NCBI RefSeq assembly: GCF_014172375.1
Contig: NZ_WNXD01000001.1
Location: 1 to 64,000 of the forward strand
Direction of reading: 5' to 3'
Length of the DNA stretch: 64,000 bases
From: Pedobacter planticolens
GTDB taxonomy: Bacteria > Bacteroidota > Bacteroidia > Sphingobacteriales > Sphingobacteriaceae
The notes beneath the pieces were generated by a model. The model was not told the origin of the DNA and made no database searches. It saw only the letters and a program-made list of their open reading frames with translations. A program made the position numbers and the translations under genes. Position 1 is the stretch's first letter. Every line of letters starts with the position of its first letter. Below are positions 43,871 to 53,087 of this stretch, piece after piece.

Positions 43871-44236
43871 CTACCAAAAAGTATGCTTCGGAAATAGACA
43901 ATTAAAGATAAATTGATAACTATAATTGACCTTGCCTTTAAATTTATTTATCGATTGAACTGGTGTACATACAAGTGTTATATAGCTGTGAATAATGCTA
44001 ATTGCACTTGTTAGGGTAGGATGTTGTATGGTTTGATGAATACGATTTAGATGTTCGGAAAATGGTTCTTTACTTAAAGAATTGCTTTCCATTTTAGATA
44101 GCACATTCACTTTATCTAAAACGAGATTGGATTGTTTAATCGACTTTTGAACAACTATAATCGTTCTATTATCTAGTGCATGAGCAGTAGATAGATAAAA
44201 ACAAGACAGCAGTAGAAAAGTAATAAAAACCCTCAT
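43871..44236 (-). CDS. Hypothetical secreted protein
   Basis: This 121-residue protein has a signal peptide (FITFLLLSCFYLSTAHA, cleavage near residue 20). The mature part is helical and polar, with no recognised domain and only two cysteines (CTPVQS and CLFPKH). It starts 50 bases after ribF on the same strand and ends 52 bases before the antiporter gene. The function is unknown and the frame could be a poorly conserved accessory gene. Confidence 0.5.
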   Translation of the reverse strand: MRVFITFLLLSCFYLSTAHALDNRTIIVVQKSIKQSNLVLDKVNVLSKMESNSLSKEPFSEHLNRIHQTIQHPTLTSAISIIHSYITLVCTPVQSINKFKGKVNYSYQFIFNCLFPKHTFW

Positions 44237-44286
44237 TGCTTTAAATATAACAAAAATAATCGGTTTTTGAATGGTTTAAGGCACTA

Positions 44287-45294
44287 TTATAAATTTGAGT
44301 TTTGTTTAAAGAAGGCTAAAGTATCTTCTTTATCTTGATGCAATTGTATGGTTAATGCTTCTAAACCTGTAAATTTTACATCGTGACGTAAGAATTTTAA
44401 GAAATTCATTTTAATAGTTTGACCGTAAATCTCTCGGTTGAAATCGAAAATATTTACTTCAATATTACGCGTCATGCCGTTAATGGTTGGGCGCTGCCCG
44501 ATGTATGCCATTCCCCTGTAAGAAAGTCTTGAGTCTTTAGTAGATAGGCTTGAGTGTGAAGTAAGAGACTCTTGACTTGAGACTTCTGACTCTGGACTCA
44601 TTTCGACGGTTACAGCATAAATTCCATCGCTAGGGATAAGTTTATACGTTTCTTCTACAAAAATGTTTGCTGTAGGAAATCCGATTGTTCTACCAATTTT
44701 ATCTCCTTTAATTACTGGCCCACTGATAGAGAAGTGATAGCCTAAATAGGTTTCAGCTAATGCAACATCTCCATCTAATAATGCTTTACGAATTTTGGTT
44801 GAACTTACCGCTACATCGTTAATGTCTTGCTCAGGTATTTCTTCGATGGTGTAATTGTACAATGCTGCACATTCTTCTAACTCCTTCATGCCGCCTTTTC
44901 TATCCTTGCCAAAACGATGGTCGTAACCCACAATAATTTGTTTTGTACCGATGGTATCAACTAAAATATTTTTAATATACTCGGTTGCGCTTAGGTTAGA
45001 AAAATCTCGTGTAAACGGAGTAATAATTAAATGATCTACACCTAAATTTGCTAAAATCTCCGCTTTTTCTTTAATGGTATTGATTAGTTTTAAATCCTGG
45101 TTTTCAGGGTCAATAATCATCCGTGGGTGCGGGAAAAAAGTTAAGATTACACTTTCTCCGCCAGAAGATTTTGCGAGTTCGCAAAGGCGTTTTATAATTT
45201 TCTGATGTCCGTAATGTACCCCATCAAATGTACCGATGGTAACCACAGCATTAGTTAGTTTTTTAAATTCAGAAAGTTGATGATATATCCTCAA
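44287..45294 (-). CDS. ribF: Bifunctional riboflavin kinase / FAD synthetase
   Basis: RibF phosphorylates riboflavin to FMN and adenylates FMN to FAD. The N-terminal nucleotidyl-transferase half has VVTIGTFDGVHYGHQKII and VGYDHRFGKDRKGG. The kinase half has HFSISGPVIKGDKIGRTIGFPTANI and IEVNIFDFNREIYGQ. I chose the TTG at 45294 (MRIYHQLSEF; 335 residues), which begins 10 bases after the yitT stop; an upstream open stretch overlaps yitT and looks non-native. An insert of about 28 residues rich in Ser, Leu and Thr (near residues 230-258) splits the kinase domain. It is encoded by 7-nt repeats. Confidence 0.94.
   Translation of the reverse strand: MRIYHQLSEFKKLTNAVVTIGTFDGVHYGHQKIIKRLCELAKSSGGESVILTFFPHPRMIIDPENQDLKLINTIKEKAEILANLGVDHLIITPFTRDFSNLSATEYIKNILVDTIGTKQIIVGYDHRFGKDRKGGMKELEECAALYNYTIEEIPEQDINDVAVSSTKIRKALLDGDVALAETYLGYHFSISGPVIKGDKIGRTIGFPTANIFVEETYKLIPSDGIYAVTVEMSPESEVSSQESLTSHSSLSTKDSRLSYRGMAYIGQRPTINGMTRNIEVNIFDFNREIYGQTIKMNFLKFLRHDVKFTGLEALTIQLHQDKEDTLAFFKQNSNL
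44525..44601. repeat. Heptanucleotide repeat array inside ribF
   Basis: Eleven consecutive 7-mers cover 77 bases. Six are AGTCTTG-like (44525-44566). Five are GACTnnn (44567-44601: GACTCTT, GACTTGA, GACTTCT, GACTCTG, GACTCAT). The two halves are roughly inverted. The array lies within the ribF reading frame and encodes a Ser/Thr/Leu-rich insert. Confidence 0.75.
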
Positions 45295-45304
45295 AACGTA
45301 TTTT

Positions 45305-46165
45305 TTAATGTAAAGCTTGACGTTTAACAACGCCACCCTTAAGGTCTGCAATTTGTTGTTGTACAACAAAAGCATCAGGGTCTATTTGTCTAATTTCAGA
45401 TTGTAATTTGCTCATTTCGAGTTTCGTTACAACCGTATAAATGATATCAATATCTTTCTTTTCTAAATACCCTCCTTCGCCTTTATATACGGTAACTCCT
45501 CTTTTCATATTATTGATAATGAAGTGTTTAATGTCATCATTTTTTTCAGAAATGATAGTTACACCAGTATAAGCCTCTAATCCATTTACAATAAAATCGA
45601 CTGTGTTTGAAGCAGATAGATAAGTTAATATGGCATACAATGCGGTTTCGATATTTAAAAAGTAGGCAGCAAATGCGAAAATGATGATGTTTAAGATGAG
45701 GATAATATTTCCTACCGTTAACATGCTATTTCTGCTAATATATAAAGCTAGTACCTCTGTTCCGTCAATTACACAGCCACCTCTCATGGCTAAGCCAATT
45801 CCACCCCCTAAAAAGAAACCACCAAAAAATGCAATCAATAATTTATCATGAGTAATTGGGTTAAAAGGCAATACAATTAAAGCTATTGAAAGTAAGGTAA
45901 TGGCGATTGAAGTTTTTATCGCAAAACCCTTTCCTATTTGTTTGTACCCCATTATAATAAATGGAATATTGATGATGATGATGAGGTAAGATAAATTCCA
46001 ACCAGTTAACGCTTTAACCAATAGAGAAATACCAGTTACACCGCCATCTATAAAATGACTTGGCAACAAAAAGCTTTTAAGACCAAAGCAAGCTGATACT
46101 ACACCACAAATAATTAAAGCCCCTTCTTTTATTAATCGAGTATTTTTATTTTTGCTGTTTCCCAT
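45305..46165 (-). CDS. YitT family membrane protein (DUF2179)
   Basis: This 286-residue protein has about five membrane helices (residues 15-195; the GALIICGVVSACFGLKSFLLPSHFIDGGVTGISLL opening is typical). A C-terminal cytosolic DUF2179 domain follows (about residues 205-285, with KRGVTVYKGEGGYLEKKDIDIIYTVVTKLEMSKL). The family's transported substrate or role is not established. It sits between truB (8 bases) and ribF (10 bases). Confidence 0.92.
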   Translation of the reverse strand: MGNSKNKNTRLIKEGALIICGVVSACFGLKSFLLPSHFIDGGVTGISLLVKALTGWNLSYLIIIINIPFIIMGYKQIGKGFAIKTSIAITLLSIALIVLPFNPITHDKLLIAFFGGFFLGGGIGLAMRGGCVIDGTEVLALYISRNSMLTVGNIILILNIIIFAFAAYFLNIETALYAILTYLSASNTVDFIVNGLEAYTGVTIISEKNDDIKHFIINNMKRGVTVYKGEGGYLEKKDIDIIYTVVTKLEMSKLQSEIRQIDPDAFVVQQQIADLKGGVVKRQALH

Positions 46166-46173
46166 AAATGATT

Positions 46174-46908
46174 TTATTTAGGTTCTGTTTCCTGCTTATT
46201 TTCTTCTCTCTTATTACGAAGATACTCAACCAAATCTGCTACTTCAAATGCATTTTTTAATAAGAAATTGCCGCTGCGGGTACGAGTAAGTTTAGATAAA
46301 TAAGCTGCATTGTTTAATTGTTTTCCAAAATCTGAAACTAACGAACGGATGTAAGTTCCTTTACTACAAACAATTCTAAAATCGACTTCTGGTAAAGCAA
46401 TTCTAGTAATTTCAAATGCATTTACGGTAACATAACGTTTGCGCAATTCAACCTCTTCGCCTAAACGAGCTTTAACATATAGGCGTTCGCCATTTACTTT
46501 AACAGCAGAATGTGCTGGTGGATATTGCTCAATGTCACCCTTAAAAGGCTCGGTAGCAGCATAAATTTCTTCTTCAGTTATATGTTGAATAGGGAAAGTT
46601 GCATCAATTTCAGTTTCCATATCGAAAGAAGGAGTACTTGCTCCCAAAATCATGGTGCCTGTATATTCTTTTTCTTCAGCCTGAAAAGTATCGATTTGCT
46701 TAGTTAACTTTCCAGTACAGATAATTAATAAACCTGTAGCTAAAGGATCTAATGTGCCAGCATGCCCGACTTTTAATTTAAGTGGCTTTAGCGAATTTCT
46801 AATCTTGCCAACCACGTCAAAAGAAGTCCATTTGTAGGGTTTATTTATTAAAAGAAGTTCGCCTTGGGCAAAGTCAAAATCAGGAAATTGTAGGTTTTTG
46901 TTCTCCAA
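46174..46908 (-). CDS. truB: tRNA pseudouridine(55) synthase
   Basis: TruB converts U55 of nearly all tRNAs to pseudouridine in the T-loop. The 244-residue protein shows the catalytic Asp54 in VGHAGTLDPLATGLL, KPYKWTSFDVV near the N-terminus, AHSAVKVNGERLY, and KGTYIRSLVSDFG. It lacks a C-terminal PUA domain, as in many Bacteroidota versions. It starts 29 bases after uppP and ends 8 bases before yitT in a conserved-looking operon. Confidence 0.96.
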   Translation of the reverse strand: MENKNLQFPDFDFAQGELLLINKPYKWTSFDVVGKIRNSLKPLKLKVGHAGTLDPLATGLLIICTGKLTKQIDTFQAEEKEYTGTMILGASTPSFDMETEIDATFPIQHITEEEIYAATEPFKGDIEQYPPAHSAVKVNGERLYVKARLGEEVELRKRYVTVNAFEITRIALPEVDFRIVCSKGTYIRSLVSDFGKQLNNAAYLSKLTRTRSGNFLLKNAFEVADLVEYLRNKREENKQETEPK

Positions 46909-46937
46909 AAGAAATTATTTTGATGCAAAGCTACGGT

Positions 46938-47732
46938 TTAAATGATAGAGAGTTGATGTCCAGATAAAATCAGTACGATAATAACCAGTCCAACAATAAT
47001 TCTATACCATCCAAATAACTTAAAACCATTTTTGTTCAAATAGCCAATAAAGCTTTTGATTGCCAATAGAGCGATGATAAAAGCGACCACATTTCCAAAA
47101 GCTAAAATTTGTATTTGCTCATGCGAAATAGAATGACCTTCTTTATAAAAATCTAATAATTTTTTACCTGTAGCGGCAAACATGGTTGGTACAGCTAAAA
47201 AGAAAGAAAATTCTGCAGCTACTTTTCTGCTTAATTTCTGGCTCATCCCACCAACTATACTTGCTCCAGATCGAGATACACCAGGTATCATTGCTAAGCA
47301 TTGAAAAAAGCCAATTTTTAGTGCAGTTAAGTAATTTATCTCCACTTCTTCGTTTACAGTCGGATTACTAAACCATTTATCAACGAATAATAAAATAACA
47401 CCACCAACTACTAAAGAAATCCCAACTGTAAGCGGGCTTTCTAGCATTTGATCAATTTTATTGCTTAGTAAAACACCAAAAATTGCAGCAGGAATAAAAG
47501 CAATAACTAGTTTAATGTAAAAGTTAATACTCTTAAAAAATCGTTTGAAATACAATACGACAACCGATAAAATAGCGCCTAATTGTATACAAATGGTAAA
47601 TAATTTCACAAAGGGATCAGAAGCAATGCCCATTATAGATGAACCTATAATCATATGCCCTGTTGATGAAACTGGCAAAAATTCGGTTAATCCTTCAATA
47701 ATTGCGAGGATTAGGGCTTGTATAAAATTCAT
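46938..47732 (-). CDS. uppP: Undecaprenyl-diphosphatase
   Basis: UppP (BacA) removes a phosphate from undecaprenyl diphosphate so the lipid carrier can be reused for cell-wall synthesis; overexpression gives bacitracin resistance. The 264-residue membrane protein shows [18 protein letters not shown] (active-site Glu17 and His26) and [14 protein letters not shown] (the conserved Arg). It has about eight hydrophobic segments. Its ATG overlaps the DUF3098 stop as TAATG, which implies coupled translation. Confidence 0.96.
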   Translation of the reverse strand: MNFIQALILAIIEGLTEFLPVSSTGHMIIGSSIMGIASDPFVKLFTICIQLGAILSVVVLYFKRFFKSINFYIKLVIAFIPAAIFGVLLSNKIDQMLESPLTVGISLVVGGVILLFVDKWFSNPTVNEEVEINYLTALKIGFFQCLAMIPGVSRSGASIVGGMSQKLSRKVAAEFSFFLAVPTMFAATGKKLLDFYKEGHSISHEQIQILAFGNVVAFIIALLAIKSFIGYLNKNGFKLFGWYRIIVGLVIIVLILSGHQLSII

Positions 47733-47965
47733 TAACCCTTATTTTTTAAAACAGCATAAATACCAAATGCAAAGCCAAACAATACCACCATTGGTGCTAT
47801 TAAAGTTCTTCTTACATCATAAATATCACCTGTGGTACCCATCATTAATATAAAGCCAACTACAACAATAGCAATGCTAATTAATAATAACTGATAGTTC
47901 TTTTTTGTAAAAACCAATTCTGTTTTTTTATCCTGTTTTACAGGAGCTGACTGTTTTTCTGCCAT
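47732..47965 (-). CDS. DUF3098 small membrane protein
   Basis: The 77-residue protein has a cytosolic Lys-rich N-terminus and two membrane helices ([19 protein letters not shown] and [19 protein letters not shown]), the layout of DUF3098. It overlaps ftsX at its start and uppP at its end, each by one base (TAATG). The gene position between ftsX and uppP suggests an envelope or division role, which is not known. Confidence 0.88.
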   Translation of the reverse strand: MAEKQSAPVKQDKKTELVFTKKNYQLLLISIAIVVVGFILMMGTTGDIYDVRRTLIAPMVVLFGFAFGIYAVLKNKG

Positions 47966-48843
47966 TATCTATATAGATCGTAAATTTTTAAACGTAAATA
48001 TCTGCTCACTGCAAATAATGTACTTATTGAGGTGATAAAAATACCAATTGCAATCATGCCAATTAATACAAAACCAAATTCGGTATAGTTTCTTAAAATT
48101 AGTATTTCGGGTATTTCTTTTTGTGCGTAATACAAAAGGCCAAGCAAAATAATAATTGCAATAAAAGAGGCAATTAAGCCATGTAATGCGGCAACTAAAA
48201 TGAAGGGCTTTCTGATAAAGTTCTTGGTAGCGCCAACTAACTGCATACTTTTAATTAAAAAACGTTGCGAGAAAATTGCCAATCGAATAGTATTATTAAT
48301 TAATGCTACTGCGATTACTAATAAAATAATTGCAAAACCCAACACAATGAAACTAATGGTGCTAATATTTTTGTTCACCATATCAATTAAAGAACTTTGA
48401 TAGATCACTTCCTTAACGATAGGGTTTTTTTCTATGTTCTTTTTAAGTGCATCAATGCTTTGGTTATTTGCATAATCTGCTTTTAAATAAACATCTATGG
48501 TAGAAAGTAATGGGTTATATCCTAAAAAGTTTACAAAATCTTCACCCAAATCTTTGGTCAAATTATGTTGTGCAACTTCCTTATTTACATATTGAGTTTG
48601 CTTAACCGCTGTATTTCCATTCAATTCTTTTTGGAAAGCTAAAATGTCGGTTTCTTTAGCGCCTTCATCAACAATAATGTTTAAAACAATATTCTCTTTT
48701 ACATAATTGGATAAGTTTTTAGCGTGAACTAAAATCAAACCCAACATACCTAACATTAGTAAAACCAAAGCAATACTAAAAATGGTGGAAATATAAATGG
48801 TTTTTGTCTTCTTAGAAGCTTCGCTTACTTCAAATTCTTCCAT
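47965..48843 (-). CDS. ftsX: Cell division protein FtsX-type permease
   Basis: FtsX pairs with the ATPase FtsE and activates periplasmic amidases at the division site. The 292-residue protein starts at the ATG of MEEFEVSEASKKTK, which is the position expected before the first helix; a frame extending 26 codons upstream looks spurious. It has helix 1 (IFSIALVLLMLGMLGLILVH), a periplasmic domain (about residues 45-145) and three C-terminal helices with the FtsX segment MQLVGATKNFIRKPFILVAALHG. ftsE is not in the window. It opens the operon that runs to ribF. Confidence 0.93.
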   Translation of the reverse strand: MEEFEVSEASKKTKTIYISTIFSIALVLLMLGMLGLILVHAKNLSNYVKENIVLNIIVDEGAKETDILAFQKELNGNTAVKQTQYVNKEVAQHNLTKDLGEDFVNFLGYNPLLSTIDVYLKADYANNQSIDALKKNIEKNPIVKEVIYQSSLIDMVNKNISTISFIVLGFAIILLVIAVALINNTIRLAIFSQRFLIKSMQLVGATKNFIRKPFILVAALHGLIASFIAIIILLGLLYYAQKEIPEILILRNYTEFGFVLIGMIAIGIFITSISTLFAVSRYLRLKIYDLYR

Positions 48844-49077
48844 GTATCTGTGTTTTTGTTTTTGCGAAAATAAAGAAAGATAAGCAAAAACGTAAATAAT
48901 ATGGCTTTTGTTTTTGCACAAAAGACCTATTTATAGCTAGCAAATTAGTAATAATTAAGACAATATGATAAGACTTGATTAGAATTTAACCTTTATTAAC
49001 AAACCAAGTTGGCACATGTTTTGATTTGTTTTTAGCATTAGCGTTTCTCATTAAACTTAAAACTAATTTTAAATTCG
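48844..49077. other. Divergent promoter region of ftsX and lipoprotein gene
   Basis: This 234-base gap holds no gene. On the ftsX side a TATTTTCG sequence resembles a -7 box with one mismatch, 20 to 30 bases upstream of the start. Nothing further is supported. Confidence 0.3.
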
Positions 49078-49491
49078 ATGAAAAAACGACTAGTATTAGC
49101 AGGAACGATTTTACTTTTTATTGCAGGCTTTTCTGCCTGTAAAAAACAAGATGAAGCTACAAAACCACTTAGAGCAAAGATGGTAGGTAAGTGGCAAGTT
49201 AACAAAATTGATGTAACAACAGCAGGCTCTGCGACAATTACAACAACTTATGCTGCAACAGATTACTTAGATTTTAAAGACAACGAAAGCGATGATTTTG
49301 AATTAGGCTTAGGTAGTAATCGTTCGGTCGGAACGTTTGGCGCTCGCGTAGGAGATGAATTTTACATGGATTTCTCTTCCAAAGATTTAGATTGTACGGT
49401 ATCTGCAATTACCACAAATAAATTTCAGTTTACAGGAACAGTTGTAGGCTCAAATCCTAAAGTAACAGAGACCTATTATTTAAGTAGATAA
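49078..49491 (+). CDS. Lipocalin-like lipoprotein
   Basis: This 137-residue protein has a lipoprotein signal (FSACKKQDEATK, with Cys21 as the acylation site). The mature part reads as a small beta-barrel: LRAKMVGKWQVNKIDV opens like lipocalin-like/DUF5004-type domains in which a GKW motif starts the barrel. It probably faces the periplasm or surface and binds a small ligand; that is inference. It is a single gene with its own terminator. Confidence 0.8.
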   Translation: MKKRLVLAGTILLFIAGFSACKKQDEATKPLRAKMVGKWQVNKIDVTTAGSATITTTYAATDYLDFKDNESDDFELGLGSNRSVGTFGARVGDEFYMDFSSKDLDCTVSAITTNKFQFTGTVVGSNPKVTETYYLSR

Positions 49492-49518
49492 AGGTTTTAA
49501 AGCACAAATTTTACTACA

Positions 49519-49554
49519 AACGCTGTCTTCAAAAAAGGAGATGGCGTTTTTTAT
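49519..49554 (+). terminator. Terminator after the lipoprotein gene
   Basis: A 12-bp stem, AACGCTGTCTTC with GGAGATGGCGTT (including G-T pairs), has an A6 loop and a T-rich tail. It is 28 bases after the stop codon. Confidence 0.85.
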
Positions 49555-49620
49555 TCTTTCCACTTCAAAAACAGGCTTAATTTCCTTATTTTCGCAAACT
49601 ATTTAAGAAAGAGGAGATTA

Positions 49621-52419
49621 ATGGATTATCAATTTGCAGCCATAGAGCAAAAGTGGCAAAAGTTTTGGGCAGAAAATCAAACGTTTAAAGCCGAAACCAA
49701 TTCTAGTAAGCCAAAATATTACGTGTTAGATATGTTTCCTTATCCTTCTGGAGCGGGTTTACACGTTGGGCATCCGCTAGGTTACATTGCTTCTGATATT
49801 TTTTCGAGATATAAAAGACTAAAAGGATTTAATGTTTTGCATCCAATGGGATATGATTCTTTCGGATTACCAGCAGAACAATATGCCATTCAAACTGGTC
49901 AGCACCCAGCAATTACTACCGAAGCTAACATTGCAACGTATCGTCGTCAGTTAGATCAAATTGGTTTTTCATTTGATTGGAGCAGAGAAGTTCGTACAAG
50001 CGAGCCATCGTATTACAAATGGACGCAGTGGATTTTCATGCAATTATTTAATTCGTGGTACAACTTAGAAACCGACAGAGCAGAAGATATTACTACATTA
50101 ATTGAGAAATTTAATGCGGCAGGCAGCGCTAATATAAAAGCAGCTTGCGATGAAGATGTAAAGACTTTTATGCCAAGCGATTGGGCAACATTTACAGACG
50201 AAGAAAAGCAAGTTGAGTTATTAAAATATCGCTTAACGTATTTAAAGGAAAGTACAGTGAATTGGTGCCCAGCATTGGGAACTGTTTTAGCTAACGATGA
50301 AGTTAAAGATGGTTTTTCTGAACGTGGAGGATATCCTGTAGAGCAGAAAAAAATGATGCAATGGAGCATGCGAATTTCGGCTTATGCAGAGCGATTATTG
50401 CAAGGCTTAAATACCATAGATTGGCCAGAACCAGTTAAAGAAATGCAACGCAACTGGATTGGTAAAAGTGTAGGGGCGAGTGTCCGCTTTGCAATTTCAA
50501 CTGAAAACTCCCAACTGAAAACTGCTAACTTTATCGAGGTCTTCACAACCCGCGTCGATACAATTTTCGGTGTTTCATTTATTGTTTTAGCTCCCGAACA
50601 CGAATTAGTTCAAGCTTTAACCACCGAGGCGCAAAAAGAAGAAATAGCAAAATACATCACCCAAACTAAAAAGAAATCTGAATTAGACCGCATGGCGGAT
50701 ACGAAAACAGTTTCTGGAGCATTTACTGGAAGTTATGTAATCAACCCTGTTAACCAAGAATTAGTGCCAATTTGGATTGCTGATTACGTTTTAGCGGGTT
50801 ACGGAACTGGTGCGGTAATGGGTGTGCCAAGCGGCGATCAACGTGATTGGTTATTCGCAAAACATTTCAATTTGCCAATTATCCAAATTTTAGATGCGCA
50901 AAAAGATATTGAGGTAGAAGCTGATGCTACAAAAGATGGAAAATATATAAATTCTGGTTTCATTAACGGATTAACCTATAAAGAAGCGACAGAAAACCTT
51001 AATAACTGGTTAGAAGAAAACGGCGTAGGGAAAGCGAAAATTAATTATCGCATGCGTGATGCTATTTTTGGTCGCCAACGTTATTGGGGAGAGCCAATTC
51101 CAGTTTATTTTAAAGATGGCTTGCCGTACCTTATTAAGGAAGAAGAATTGCCATTGCTATTACCTGAAATTGATAAATACTTACCAACCGAAAGTGGCGA
51201 ACCGCCATTAGGAAGAGCAACAGATTGGAGTTACGAAAACCGTTATGAATATGAACTAAGTACAATGCCAGGTTGGGCAGGAAGTAGTTGGTATTGGTAT
51301 CGTTATATGGATGCGCAAAACGGAAACAAATTTGCTTCAAAAGATGCCATTGCCTATTGGAAAGACGTTGATTTATACATTGGCGGTTCTGAACATGCAA
51401 CTGGGCATTTATTATACAGTCGTTTCTGGAATAAATTTTTGAAAGATTTAGGTTATGTAAACGAAGAAGAACCTTTCAAAAAATTGATTAACCAAGGAAT
51501 GATACAAGGTAGAAGTAACTTTGTATATCGTGTGGTTGATGAAGAAGGAAAAGGAACAAATACATTAGTTTCTTATGGATTAAGAAAAGAATATAAAACT
51601 TCTGCACTGCATGTTGATGTAAATATTGTTGAGAATGAAATCTTAAATATCAACAAATTCAAAGAGTTTAGACCAGAGTTTGCAAACGCTGAATTCATTC
51701 TAGAAAATGGAAAATACATCTGCGGCGTTGAAGTAGAAAAAATGTCGAAATCAAAATTCAATGTGGTAAACCCAGATGTTTTGATTGAAAATTATGGTGC
51801 TGATACCTTACGGATGTACGAGATGTTTTTAGGTCCGTTAGAGCAAAGTAAACCTTGGAATACAAACGGAATTGAAGGTGTATTTAAGTTCTTGCGTAAG
51901 TTTTGGCGTTTATTCCACAATGAAGAATGGGTTTTCCATATTAATGATTCGGTACCAACTAAAGCAGAATTAAAAGCATTACATAAAATCATTAAAAAAG
52001 TACAAGATGATGTAGAACGTTTCTCGTTTAATACTTCCGTTTCTAGTTTCATGATTGCAGTAAATGAATTAACCGATTTAAAATGTAAAAATCGTCAGGT
52101 TTTAGAAGATTTAGTCGTTGTACTCTCTCCGTATGCACCACATATTTGCGAAGAATTATGGTCGTTGTTAGGCAATACAGATTTATCAAATACAGCATAT
52201 CCAACATTTAATCCAGCTTATTTAGAAGAAGCAGAATTCGCTTATCCAGTTTCCATCAATGGTAAAATGAAAATGAATTTAAACTTGAGCTTAAGTTTAG
52301 AACAAGATCAAGCAGTTGAAATTGTATTAGCAAATGAACAAGTTCAAGGATATTTGGAAGGTAAAACCCCTAAGAAAATCATTTTTGTAAAAGGAAAAAT
52401 TGTGAATATTGTAGTCTAA
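49621..52419 (+). CDS. leuS: Leucyl-tRNA synthetase
   Basis: LeuS charges tRNA-Leu and edits mischarged products. The 932-residue class I enzyme has the HIGH-type motif GLHVGHPLGY (residues 46-55) and KMSKS at 707-711. The editing domain lies at about residues 230-430, with TTRVDTIFGV. A short insert, STENSQLKTANF, near residues 292-303 is encoded by 7-nt repeats and sits just before IEVFTTRVDT. The rest matches the family's normal length. It is monocistronic with a terminator. Confidence 0.97.
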   Translation: MDYQFAAIEQKWQKFWAENQTFKAETNSSKPKYYVLDMFPYPSGAGLHVGHPLGYIASDIFSRYKRLKGFNVLHPMGYDSFGLPAEQYAIQTGQHPAITTEANIATYRRQLDQIGFSFDWSREVRTSEPSYYKWTQWIFMQLFNSWYNLETDRAEDITTLIEKFNAAGSANIKAACDEDVKTFMPSDWATFTDEEKQVELLKYRLTYLKESTVNWCPALGTVLANDEVKDGFSERGGYPVEQKKMMQWSMRISAYAERLLQGLNTIDWPEPVKEMQRNWIGKSVGASVRFAISTENSQLKTANFIEVFTTRVDTIFGVSFIVLAPEHELVQALTTEAQKEEIAKYITQTKKKSELDRMADTKTVSGAFTGSYVINPVNQELVPIWIADYVLAGYGTGAVMGVPSGDQRDWLFAKHFNLPIIQILDAQKDIEVEADATKDGKYINSGFINGLTYKEATENLNNWLEENGVGKAKINYRMRDAIFGRQRYWGEPIPVYFKDGLPYLIKEEELPLLLPEIDKYLPTESGEPPLGRATDWSYENRYEYELSTMPGWAGSSWYWYRYMDAQNGNKFASKDAIAYWKDVDLYIGGSEHATGHLLYSRFWNKFLKDLGYVNEEEPFKKLINQGMIQGRSNFVYRVVDEEGKGTNTLVSYGLRKEYKTSALHVDVNIVENEILNINKFKEFRPEFANAEFILENGKYICGVEVEKMSKSKFNVVNPDVLIENYGADTLRMYEMFLGPLEQSKPWNTNGIEGVFKFLRKFWRLFHNEEWVFHINDSVPTKAELKALHKIIKKVQDDVERFSFNTSVSSFMIAVNELTDLKCKNRQVLEDLVVVLSPYAPHICEELWSLLGNTDLSNTAYPTFNPAYLEEAEFAYPVSINGKMKMNLNLSLSLEQDQAVEIVLANEQVQGYLEGKTPKKIIFVKGKIVNIVV
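50499..50533 (+). repeat. Heptanucleotide repeat inside leuS
   Basis: Five consecutive AACTnnn 7-mers (AACTGAA, AACTCCC, AACTGAA, AACTGCT, AACTTTA) cover 35 bases in the leuS frame, encoding the insert before the TTRVDT motif of the editing domain. Confidence 0.65.
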
Positions 52420-52442
52420 TCCACTGCACTTATATATTAATT

Positions 52443-52488
52443 AGCCACAGATTAGCAGATTTTAAATCTGTAAATCTGTGGCTTTTTT
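52443..52488 (+). terminator. Terminator of leuS, AGCCACAGATT family
   Basis: AGCCACAGATT and AATCTGTGGCT form a perfect 11-bp stem. The loop contains a second palindrome (CAGATTTTAAATCTG), and a T6 run follows. It shares its opening with the repeat at 34150. Confidence 0.85.
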
Positions 52489-52568
52489 GTGCGCAACAAA
52501 ATATTTTTCACATTCCCTGTGATATTTCTGACCTTGCTGCGATTAATAGGGAAAGATGATTTAAATTA

Positions 52569-53063
52569 ATGCAGCAAGCTCAACAAGAATTCTTAAAAAT
52601 TATTGAAACCAACAAGCGCCTCATATTTAAAATATGTAACTCTTATTGCCAAAATGCAGACGATCGCGAAGACTTGGCGCAAGAAATTATATTTCAGTTA
52701 TGGAAGTCGTGGGGAAATTTTAATAACGATTACAAGTTGTCTACTTGGATGTATCGCATTGCGTTAAACGTTGCCATTTCATTTTACAGAAAAGAGCAAA
52801 AAACAACAAATACAGTTTTAATGGGCGAACATTTAATAGAAATTGTTGACGAGAATTTGGAAGAAGGATTAGAAGCAAACTTAAATGCATTGCAAAAGTT
52901 CATCAACGAATTAAAGCCTTTAGATAAAGCATTGATGTTATTGTATCTCGAAGAAAAATCCCATAAAGAAATGGCAGAAATTATAGGTATTACTTCCACC
53001 AATGTGGCCACAAAAATTGGAAGAATAAAAGAACAGCTTAAACAGAAATTTTCATCCCAATAG
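52569..53063 (+). CDS. ECF-type RNA polymerase sigma factor
   Basis: This 164-residue sigma factor has region 2 (about residues 15-80: ICNSYCQNADDREDLAQEIIFQLWKSWGNF, then STWMYRIALNVAISFYRKEQK). Region 4 follows (about 105-160: LKPLDKALMLLYLEEKSHKEMAEIIGITSTNVATKIGRIKEQL). A membrane protein gene follows after 24 bases, possibly its anti-sigma partner. The stop codon lies inside a dispersed palindrome. Confidence 0.93.
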   Translation: MQQAQQEFLKIIETNKRLIFKICNSYCQNADDREDLAQEIIFQLWKSWGNFNNDYKLSTWMYRIALNVAISFYRKEQKTTNTVLMGEHLIEIVDENLEEGLEANLNALQKFINELKPLDKALMLLYLEEKSHKEMAEIIGITSTNVATKIGRIKEQLKQKFSSQ

Positions 53064-53071
53064 CTATCGGG
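53056..53071. repeat. Near-palindrome overlapping the sigma gene stop
   Basis: CCCAATAGCTATCGGG is one base pair short of perfect symmetry. The same core (GATAGCTATC) forms the palindrome at 41577-41590. The sigma factor's TAG stop is inside it. Confidence 0.65.
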
Positions 53072-53087
53072 ACTAACATTAATCAAA

